A DNA stretch of 64,000 bases from Chamaea fasciata (Eukaryota; Chordata; Aves; Passeriformes; Sylviidae): assembly GCA_029207755.1 (NCBI GenBank), contig JARCOQ010000062.1, positions 186,001 through 250,000 of the forward strand, given 5' to 3'. The translations under genes were made by a program, and so were the position numbers. Position 1 is the stretch's first letter; every line of letters begins with the position of its first letter. The notes beneath the pieces were generated by a model, which saw only the letters and a program-made list of their open reading frames with translations, was not told the DNA's origin and did no database searches. Of this stretch, positions 55,664 to 64,000 are shown one piece after another.

Positions 55664-57589
55664 AAAAGTTCAGCTTGTTGGGAATACTCTTCCCTGTGTT
55701 GTTTGAGAGGCAGAACTGGAGAGAGTATCATTGATCAGCAGCACAGCAGGATACCTTGATGATAGGTTTAGGGTGGATGTACTGCTCTCTTTATACCTGT
55801 TGTACAGATAGAAGTATTGGTGATAAAATAAACTCCTTTGGGCCTTTGATTTGCATAAAAAATAATGTCCCGTTCACTAATGAAAAAATTATTTGGAGCT
55901 AGAGGGAAGTGAAGAGCTTGGAATGAGTATCTCTGCTTAAAAACCAAACCAAGGTAAAGGCAGCCAACTGAAGTGTCTGTCAGAAGAGCTGGGCCCTGTT
56001 TGGGAACACCTGGAAGAGACGTTCTTTTTGTCTTAATCTTCTTCCCTTTCTTTTCAGAAATACTACTTTTAGAGCTGTCCTGATAATACTTCCTAAGCCT
56101 AAGTGCATTGTATAACACATGGCATAAGTGATGAGAACATAGGCCATGGAGCTGGTTCAATATTAAGGAGAGATTCTTGAATATACCACATTGGGCAATT
56201 CTTTCCATTTCTGGATCCTTGGCTTCTGTTGAATGGCAGTGCTACAATTGAGTGCGATTATGTGGGATATGTCAAATAGAAACTTTGACTCTATCACTGA
56301 ATTAGGAAGGCAGAATAATACTGTGTTTTAGACTCTGTAAGCTTTCCTAAGCATTAATTTGGTTGGCACTGGGTGCTTGCTATGGTTTTTTAACAACAAT
56401 TTGCCTTCTTTTTTTTGAAGTTCAAAGACTCTCCATGGTTTGTTTGTGGTTTTTTTGTGTGTTTTAAATTTTTTTTTGTAGCTTATTTGCTTTCCCATTT
56501 CTGTGCCTATTAAAAACTACTGAGAAGCTGCTGGAGAGCTTAGTGATCCATCAGGACAGTTGGTGCAGTCGGTGACAACAAAGCCATCACCTTTGCAGGT
56601 CAGACAGTTTGGAGAAGTGAGTTCAGGAAGCAACCTTGAACACAAATTGTCCTCCTTATGAAAATGATGTTAGTGAGGCTGATGGGGCTGACAGGCAAAG
56701 TCTGCTGAAGGCTTTTTTTCAGGTGTTGTCCCTTTGTCACTTCTTAATTGATGCTCACGTGGGAGATGCTGTTAGTTCTGTCTAACTCTTCAAATGGGTT
56801 GGGAAGGTCTTCCTTTACTACGTCTTTGTGATCTCTTCTCTTACCTGTTTTACCTCATCAGTCCAGAGTGCTTCTGGACCAGAAAGCAGATATCCCATAG
56901 AATGGATGTACAAAAGGAGCTGAGCAGAGGTTTTCTGGTGAAACAGGATTTATCTGGAGTGGGGAAATGTGATTTCATAAAAATGGGAGCTTGTTTTGTA
57001 TACTTCATTTCAGTGAAACTTTAAAGAGGGCAACCCTGCCACTCTCCCAGTTCCAGACTGTCAAATGTAGGAGGAGGGAAAGGGGAAGAGATCAAATCTT
57101 ACATGTCATGCTTCTAGTTAATGCTCTGGCTTATTAAACCAGACTCTTGCATATTTCCTGGGGGTACATGAGAAGCAACCTAAAAACTCTGCACTCCTTT
57201 GGGAATAGTGGCCTTTCTGTGACTCGTGGAACAACTTCTGATCCTCCTGAATTTCATTCCATGTGAATGAAGGCAAGATAAAATCTCGGGCAAAAACTTA
57301 CGGAATGTTGGAACAGCTCTGTTAAAAGCTCAGTAATAAAAAGTAATAAAACCGTGGGAGCTTTAGTTACAGCTTTTCAAAAGTTGCTTAACAGTGTTAC
57401 ATTTTAATTGATATTGACTTGGAAGGAAATGTTTTCTGAACAAAATTTAGCATATTCTTAATATTTGCAAAAGTCTGTTGGCCTTTGTAGCCACAAAGGC
57501 ACAATGCTGGATCATGTTCAGCTGCTGTAACAAGCATCCCCAGGTCCCGTTTTGACTGGGCACTGTCCAGCAATTCTGCCCTTTTCCTG
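55664..57589. other. AT-rich non-coding
   Basis: No recognised gene or repeat apart from short T runs (about 56408 and 56468). Confidence 0.45.
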
Positions 57590-57665
57590 TAGCACTCCAG
57601 GAGGTTGTTGGGAAAAAAAAAGGAGGAGAAAAAAAAAAAAAAAAAAAAAAAAGAGGAGGAAAATA
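57590..57665. repeat. Purine tract with A(24)-type run
   Basis: gggaaaaaaaaaggaggag is followed by more than 20 consecutive A and then agaggaggaaaa. It directly abuts the 85-bp repeat array. Confidence 0.8.
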
Positions 57666-57711
57666 AAAGAAAAACAAGCAAACCAAAAAACACTGGCTCA
57701 TGCAGCAACCC

Positions 57712-58620
57712 ACTTCCACGTGTCTGCAGTCCTGAACGTTTGACTACCCTTTTATCTCCTACAAATGGACCTTGAGCTTCTTTTTGGCAGTCTAACTTCC
57801 ATTTGTCTGCAGTCCTGGAAGCTTGACCACCCTTTTTTCTCTAAAAATTGCACCTGCAGCTTCTTAGAGGGGTGGCACTTTCATGAGTCTGCTGTCAACA
57901 AGCTTATGGTCAATTTACAAATGAAAAAATGGTAGTCAAGCTTCCAGGACTGCAGATAGAGAAAAGCGACACCCCCCCAAAAAAAAGCTCAAGGTCCATT
58001 TGTATGAGAAAAAAGGGTAGTCAAGCTTCCAGGACTGCAGACACATGGAGGTGAGACCACCCCAAACAAGCTCAAGGTCCAATTTTTGGAGAAAAAAGGG
58101 TAGTCAAGCTTCTAGGACTGCAGACATATGGAAGGGAGACCCCCCCCTAAACAAGTTTAAGGCTTATTGTAGGAAAACATCAAGTAGTCAGGTTTTAGGA
58201 TTGCAGACACATGGAAGTGAGACCACCCCAAACAAGCTCAAGGTCCAATTTTTGGAGAAAAAAAGGATAGTCAAACCTCCTGAACTGCAGAGACATCAAA
58301 GTGAGAACACCCTGGAAGTTTTGCTCCCCGTTTTTCTCCTACAAATGGACCTTGAGCTTCTTGTTGGGGATCTCACTTCAGTGTGTCTGCAGTCCTGGAA
58401 GCTTGACTACCCATTTTTCTCCTACAAATGGACCTTCAGCCTGTTTAGGGGTGGTCTCACCTCCATGTGTCTGCAGTCCTGGAAGCTTGACTACCCTTTT
58501 TTATCCGACAAAAGGACTTTGTGTTTGTTTTTGGGGGTCTCATTTCCATGTGTCTGCAGTCCTGGAAGCTTGACTACCCTTTTTTTTTTATTATAAATGG
58601 ACCTTGAGCTTGTTGGGGTT
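57712..58620. repeat. ~85-bp tandem repeat array with two orientation switches
   Basis: The unit contains GTCTGCAGTCCTGGAAGC, TTGACTACCCTTTTTTCTCC and ACAAATGGACCTTGAGCTT, in that order. Units run in the plus orientation at about 57712-57895, in the minus orientation at about 57896-58305 (seen as GTCAAGCTTCCAGGACTGCAG), and in the plus orientation again at about 58306-58620. There are roughly ten units in all. The array can fold into long hairpins. Confidence 0.9.
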
Positions 58621-58901
58621 TTATGGGGACTAAAATCTCGAAACAGAAGGTTCATATAAAGTGTCTACTTAAGTAATCACAGTGTTCCGTGTTGTAAATG
58701 TTTGTATCAATTGTTAATGCTACGTCACACCTGTACCCTTGTTAATGCTCGTAGTTGCTCATGCCCCGTTCCGTAGGGGCATAAGTTACTGTTCCACGTT
58801 TACTAGGTTAAAGACATATTTAAAGACTTATCCATTTGTATCCGTTATTGTTCCAAGTTTGCATGTGAATAAGTTCATTTGTATACCTTTACCGCTCTCC
58901 C
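58621..58901. other. 3' flank of the HSF-like gene
   Basis: AT-rich, contains taatgctacgtcacacctg and taatgctcgtagttgctc near-repeats. It lies downstream of the HSF-like stop on the minus strand. No poly(A) signal was firmly identified. Confidence 0.35.
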
Positions 58902-59570
58902 TCACCCCCCATTTCGTACCGGTGTCCATTTTGAAACTGTCTCCTTCCCATGGGGCCGTGCTCCCGCTGCTCCCCTCACACCCCTGATGGCAACACGCAA
59001 ACCAGAGAACTCCCTGGGACTGCAGTGCCCACAGGAGGTGGAGTGGACACCTAAAAACCGGGGCAGCGGCTTGAAGCCAGCGCGCCCGTCCCGCCCGTCC
59101 GGCAGCGGCTGCGCCCTGGGCAGCGGCTTGAAGCCGCAGGGCGGGCGCCTGCGCCCCTCCCGCCCCGCCGCCGGCCGCTGCCTGTTGGCCGCGCTCCGGC
59201 GCCTGATGCGGAGCAGGAGGTCGGGGCGGTCGCGGCGAAACCAGGGGTTCCTGTAGTGGAGCCAGGTGCCGGCATCGCCCGGCGCGGCTGCGCCAACCCA
59301 GCCCGGCCCCTTGCGGAAGCCGTAGCGGTTCAGCTGGCGCAGGAAGCTGCGAAACTGCGTGGCCCGGAAGGTGTGCGGGGCCGGCCCCTGGGAGCCGCCC
59401 GGGCCGAGCAGCTCCCGCTCCAAGAGGGAGCGGTCGATGAGCAGCCCCCGCGCCTGGCTGTCCCAGCGCACGGAGCGGACGCGGGGGCTGTTTGCCAGGC
59501 GCCACAGCTTGGCGGGGAAGGTGCCGGCGCTGAGCCCGGCGGGCAGCGGCAGCTCCGGCATGGCGTCCAT
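58902..59570 (-). CDS. HSF-type DNA-binding protein, single exon
   Basis: Heat-shock-factor family proteins bind nGAAn elements through a winged helix-turn-helix domain. The 222-residue frame, started at the ATG of MDAMPELP (an upstream in-frame ATG at 59588 adds six residues), contains FPAKLWRLANSP (residues 18-29), VRWDSQARGLLID (34-46), FRATQFRSFLRQLNRYGFRK (68-87, the recognition-helix region; canonical HSFs have F.RQLN.YGFRK) and WLHYRNPWFRRDRPDLL. After the domain there are two GFKPLP motifs and no HSF trimerisation coiled coil. No intron is evident. It is closest in style to the HSFX/HSFY-like genes multiplied in songbirds. The last ~50 residues (from VHSTSCGHC) look unlike the rest and may be read-through into flank. 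Confidence 0.75.
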   Translation of the reverse strand: MDAMPELPLPAGLSAGTFPAKLWRLANSPRVRSVRWDSQARGLLIDRSLLERELLGPGGSQGPAPHTFRATQFRSFLRQLNRYGFRKGPGWVGAAAPGDAGTWLHYRNPWFRRDRPDLLLRIRRRSAANRQRPAAGREGRRRPPCGFKPLPRAQPLPDGRDGRAGFKPLPRFLGVHSTSCGHCSPREFSGLRVAIRGVRGAAGARPHGKETVSKWTPVRNGG

Positions 59571-59610
59571 CACCGACTGTGGCCACAACGACCGGAGACC
59601 AACGGCCGCG

Positions 59611-59762
59611 GCTCGGCTCGGCTCGGCTCGGCTCGGCTCGGCTCGGCTCGGCTCGGCTCGGCTCGGCTCGGCTCGGCTCGGCTCGGCTCGGTTCGGTTCG
59701 GCTTGGTTCGGCTCGGCTCGGCTCAGCTCGGCTCGCCTCGCCTCGGCTCAGCTCGGCTCGGC
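59611..59762. repeat. GGCTC pentanucleotide microsatellite
   Basis: About eighteen perfect GCTCG units (59611-59690) are followed by a decaying stretch with GTTCG, GCTTG and CCTCG variants. It lies 40 bp 5' of the HSF-like start on the minus strand, within its promoter or leader. The array is open in all frames and generates Arg/Ser/Ala-rich artefact peptides. Confidence 0.95.
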
Positions 59763-62700
59763 ACGGGAAGCCCGTGGCCAGGGTGGGCTCTGGGAGCTGT
59801 GGTGGACTCTGTCCCCACGCTGCATCCTGTGCCTGGGTCACCGTCGGTGACGGAGGAAAAGGCCATTGCTTTGTCTTGGCTGGGGAAGGGATGAAAAGGG
59901 GACATGAGAAAGCATCCTTTTGGTCACCTTTTCAGCAGACTAACTGTTTTTTTCTCGCCATCTCTGCCTGTTTTTTGCAGAGTTGGAACATCTTTCATGA
60001 TTTGGAGTCAGCAACAGCAGCAGGAAGGGGCAGTGGTTTTGTCAGCATTGTCATCAAAACGCTAGTGCTGCCCCATGGATGGATGTTGCTTGATGAAAGG
60101 CCTTCACTTGTAGGGCGCTCACGCCGGTGTCTTCCCAAAGGACGTTGCCATTTTCTTTCCTCAGGAATCGCTTCTTCTGTTTTTCCCCCCATCTGGGGAG
60201 ATTTCCAATGCAAACGCCTCCTGCAGCCAGCTCTTGCCAATGCAGACTGACAAAGGAGATCTTGCAATGGACAGAGACTCCCTAGAGCTGGTGTGGAGAG
60301 GTGAGGGGCCAAGGTTTGTCCTTTAGTCTTGAAGTCTTGTTGGGGAGCTGATTGTGCTTTGGGGGACTGACAAAAATGTTGTGTCCTGAAAGACCACAGA
60401 GACTTTGGGGTTGTCATGTTGGGGCAGAAATTTATGTCTGAGAACTTTTTGAAATGCCTTTTTTTTTTTTTTTTCCCCTCCCCTGCAGAGAACCTTTTCG
60501 TACCTTTTGGGGAACTTCCCTCTGCTGGTCTCCCAGATCCAGCCGTTTCCCAGGGTTCCTTCCCAAACTGAGGAGTAGCCCATGGCCTCCACTCTCCAGC
60601 TGAAACAGAAAGAAGCACAGAGCTTGCTGTTGCGGGAGAAGAGCTTCTCTTTCCTCCCGGCTTTCCCTTTGGGGCAGGTTGGTATGTGCTCATTTGATAA
60701 AGGGAGGTTTAAACTCTGGAGGTGTTGCATTTCAAACTGCTCCAGCCTCGAGCTCTTGTGTGGGTATCCTTGGACAAAAGGCCTCCCTGTGTGAGCTCCC
60801 AGTGGGCTGGTTCAGTAAGGAAGTTGATATTTCAGGCTTGTGACTGCTGAAAGCAGTTGGTGTCTGGAGGTGTCCGGAGCTGGGAGCAACTACTTTTCTC
60901 GCCTGGCTGCAGAAAAGGTAGTTGGAAAGTGGGGATTGCACTTGCAGAGATGGCAATCAGGGGTGTTTTCCAAGAAATGGGCTGGCAGAGAGGCAGGTCT
61001 TGTGCTCAACTGGCTGTGTGTTTGTTTTGGTGGTGGGGAGATGTTGTAATGAATCAGCCGAGACTCCATATCCTTCATGCAGATAAAGCCAATTCTTTAT
61101 TCACATCGCTTCTTTTGTCCAGTTTTCAGGGACCTCATGCACCACACCCATTGGCGGGTAGTTTTCTTACTGCCTCATTTATTGGTCAGAAGGTCATTTG
61201 TGTGTATGTGCTAAGTTTCAGGTTGTTTCAATTTTTCCTTGGTGGGTTCTGATGGAACAGAGCTAATATTTATGCAGATGCACTTGTTTTTCTCCCTAGG
61301 AACGGGCTGTTTTGTGAACAAACTTCACCTTCTCTAAACAGTTTTCAACTGGGAACTTGCAAGCTATTGCTAGCTGCTTAGCTAAAGTAGCATGGCCTCA
61401 TCCGTATTCCATAAGACCTTTCTTTAATAACATTTTTTACCTGTCTGCAGCAGGGAGAGTCACAGACACAGACGCCAGCTGAAGCAACAGTGTCATTTAC
61501 TATCATGCAGGAGTGCAAAGACAAATCAGAAAAGAAGAAGGTAAGCAATGCACCTCATCACTGGTACAAAAGGTTGCCTCTAGTGATTAAGAAAGATACA
61601 TCACCAGACACCCTTCTGCTTTATCCTTCATCCAGATCCACTCATCAGCTGGGGAAAGCTGTCCCAGCAAAGCTCTGGAAAGTCCCTGTCAGGAACCAGG
61701 AAATCCTACACTGCCTGCCCCTTTCTTGGCCACCAGGCTCCTGACTGCACTGTGAGTGCAGCCCAACTTTGACAGTGGTGAACGAGCAATCTGACAGACC
61801 TTCTGGGGCAGGAGATCTGATTTCCTTCTCCTCTTGGTTTTCTCCCTGAGCCTGTCCAGGGCTCAAGGAGGAAGCAAGGCCAGATGTGGCCTTGTCTGGT
61901 TTCTTCATGCTGAAAGGTAAAGATGTGTTTCACCAAGTAGTGAATGCATAGATCCTATTGATAGTAACACTTGGTTAAGGAGCAGATCCATCGAACGTTT
62001 GGTTGGAAGGGTCATCCAGAGGGCAGATTTAGCTCAGGGCCTGTTGTTCAGGCCTTAGTCCTTCAGTATTTTGTGGTGCAAATCAATGCCCTGGAAAGCT
62101 GGAAACAAATGAGTCCCTCTTGAGCACGTTTCAGAGCGGGAGCAGGATTAGCCCTGCAAGGCCGGGCTAGGGCCGAGAGCAGAGGGCCAGCAGGCTGCAT
62201 TTGCCCAGAGGCAGCCGGCCAGACCAAGAAGGCCACTGGTGCCCAGGGCCTGAGGTGCCCGAGGCTGCCTCCCCGCTGTGCAGCTCTGCAGAGCCCGTGG
62301 AGCGCAGGGTCCCGGGCAGCCAGGGCGGCCTGGCTGCCTTGGAGCATGAGGAGTGTCCCAGAGAAGCTGCGGCCCTTGGCTTTTTAACTGTTGCTCAGAG
62401 TCTTGTCATTAGTCCACACTGTCTGACATGTTCTCCTTTCCTCTGGCATATTGAAGAGAGCTTTTTGAGAAAAGTGGCTGATGTAGCTTCTGCTGGTGCT
62501 GGTGCTTCTGTCTGCAGATCAGGGGAGGTGGTTTGAACCAAGGACGGAGTCCGCAGTTAACACTGCAGTTTTGCCAAGCCAAGAAAACCATTCACAACTG
62601 GGTGACCGATGCTGAGCCGCTTTGCTAGGTTTTGGAAAGTTATGACCTTAAAAAACCCAACAAATGTTCCTACATGAGGGTACCAGCAGTGTACTAAAGA

Positions 62701-63170
62701 TCCCAACTTTTTCCACCTCTTTTCTGTGTCTTTGGTGTTTCTAAGTTCCCCATTCCCCAGCAGGAATGAAAGCATGTATGATAATGTGAGTGATTTGAGA
62801 GCTCTGTGTTGTGCCCTGCCACATCAGCGTTGATGACAGGCTGGACATGGACAGGTGTGTCGAGTTCAATTCATCCCAGTTCTGTGCCAACAGCAGCCCC
62901 AAGATGCCGAGAAGAACAAGGACGGTGGGTGGGTGTGCACGCACAGCCCTGTGGGCTGGCTGCTGTGTGGGCAGAAGGTTCTCAACAGCAGTACATCTTC
63001 ACTCCCCCAAGTGGGAAGAATCTATCAAATCTATATGAAATGAAAATATTTATGAAATTGCACTCAACGGTACATATTTATATGTATCATACATGTAATT
63101 TATAACATATAATGCTGCATATTATATATTTTTATATGCTATAATCAACAGAATATATCAAATATAGAGT
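59763..63170. other. Non-coding region with no recognised gene
   Basis: Mixed composition. Poly(T) is present at about 60461-60476, a CR1-like snippet (GTTTGGTTGGAAGGGTCATC) at about 61998, a GC-rich part at 62140-62370 and a TATA-rich part at 63040-63160. No coding exon could be supported on either strand. Confidence 0.45.
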
Positions 63171-63380
63171 TGATCTTTTCCTAAGCTATTGCCTGTGGGT
63201 CCTAGAGGCCATCTCCTAGTGTTCCTACATTTGTGCCTTCTGGTACTAGTTCTTATAGCAGCAACTCCCCTGGGAGTTCCTCCAGGGAACTTCACACCAA
63301 GGGCTTCCATCACTGTCGTGGCTGTGGGAACTTGTTGCTTGCCAGTTCTCCCCCAGAATCCTTGTGGATTCTGGGTCATG

Positions 63381-64000
63381 TCAGCACAAGTGTCCATGTG
63401 CTGGATTCTTGGAATCACTTGGTCCCTGTAGTGAGGGAACTCTGCTTGGAGCTGTTGGGCCAAAAGGAAAAGCATCAGTAAAGCAAGGACTTGCTGACTG
63501 TTCGGGGGGAAAGGGAGGGGTAATGACTGAGGCAGGTTTGTCTTGGATGCTACCCAAGTTTTCTGCTTCTTGTACTGCCGGTTTTTTCACAGCTCCTTCA
63601 GTTATTGAGAAGATGTTACAATAATGTTCAATCTGAGCATGCCACTTTCTTACTGAGGCCGTCTGGGCCACCCCGTCAGCTGGGGGAGTCCCAGTAGTGA
63701 CTGACTTAAAAACTTGGAAATGCTCTCTCCAAACAACTGGTTGTTGTTGTACAATCTTCTCTACTTGTATGAGAGATAGGCTAACCACAAACAAGCCTTT
63801 TTCCCGGGCAATATACCTCTTTTCAGCATCTCTGAAACCATGGGAATAAAAACCAACAGGCCATGTTGGACCACCAGGACCCCACTGCCATATGTGTACT
63901 GACAACCCTGAGGAAGCAAATCCCCATTCCCCCTGGAAAGGATCTATAGGATGAATAGGGCCAAGGGCTTGGTGAGCAGTTGCTTCAAAAATCAGTAATT
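63381..64000 (-). mobile_element. Endogenous retrovirus pol fragment running off the right edge
   Basis: On the minus strand the frame is open from the window edge (HQALGPIHPIDPFQGEWGFA) through WQWGPGGPTWPVGFYSHGF, EKGLFVVSLSLIQVE, TTGTPPADGVAQTASVRKW and AQIEHYCNIFSITEGAVK. This matches the region between reverse transcriptase and integrase of bird ERVs of the ERV-L/spuma-like or class I type. The conserved part ends near 63560; the frame runs on to a stop near 63381, and beyond it the downstream sequence is in other frames. It is unrelated in sequence to the ERVK-like pol at 34 kb. Confidence 0.75.

Noticed and set aside
58828..59841. A 337-codon minus frame with RAEPS repeats
   Set aside because: It overlaps the HSF-like gene in another frame and its repeats are the GGCTC microsatellite.

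Overview
The window looks like a piece of a songbird (passerine) genome. The evidence is a CR1 LINE fragment, a PIM-type kinase and an HSF-type gene that both resemble families amplified in passerines, avian-style endogenous retroviruses, a class I MHC fragment, and short GC-rich minisatellites of the kind found on bird microchromosomes. It is eukaryotic and intron-bearing, with no operons. Most of it is non-coding. Family names come from reading the translated sequence; no database search was possible.

Left block (1-17.3 kb): about 5.8 kb with no recognisable gene, then the last three exons of VDAC3 (+), then a tail-to-tail copy of IKBKB (-) covering the activation segment through the C-terminus. 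The IKBKB copy lacks its first exons, which carry the ATP-binding lobe, and has a frameshift, a nonsense codon and a lost splice acceptor. It is a pseudogene. Its 5' side stops less than 0.5 kb before satellite DNA.

Repeat block (17.76-22.5 kb): stacked minisatellites. In order these are a ~60-bp A/C-rich degenerate unit, AACCAGTA-type repeats, a 41-bp unit, a 126-bp duplicated octamer/CRE-bearing element, a 40-bp unit, an A/C-rich array that flips to T/G-rich near 21.03 kb, and a 15-bp unit. Beyond it (23.2-24 kb) lies a CpG-rich segment with four evenly spaced ACTACAnnTCCCAGCATGC-like sites.

PIM block (24.6-30.4 kb): an internal CR1 fragment (-), an apparently intact five-exon PIM-like kinase gene (+, 409 aa), and a decayed second PIM-like copy that shares intron sequence with the first.

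Retroviral/MHC block (33-39.1 kb): a broken betaretrovirus-like pol, a solo-looking 3' LTR, a dUTPase relic, and the 3' half of a class I MHC alpha-3 exon plus its transmembrane exon (-) with a destroyed splice donor.

Right block (39-64 kb): a long AT-rich stretch with few supportable features, an 85-bp repeat array that switches orientation twice (57.7-58.6 kb), a single-exon HSF-type gene (-) headed by a GGCTC pentanucleotide tract, and an ERV pol fragment (-) running off the right edge.

Only the PIM-like and HSF-like genes look capable of making a complete protein. The mixture of partial, broken copies of unrelated genes joined by satellites suggests an amplified, low-constraint chromosome region. 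Candidates are the germline-restricted chromosome, the W, or an MHC-bearing microchromosome; the sequence alone does not choose between them.
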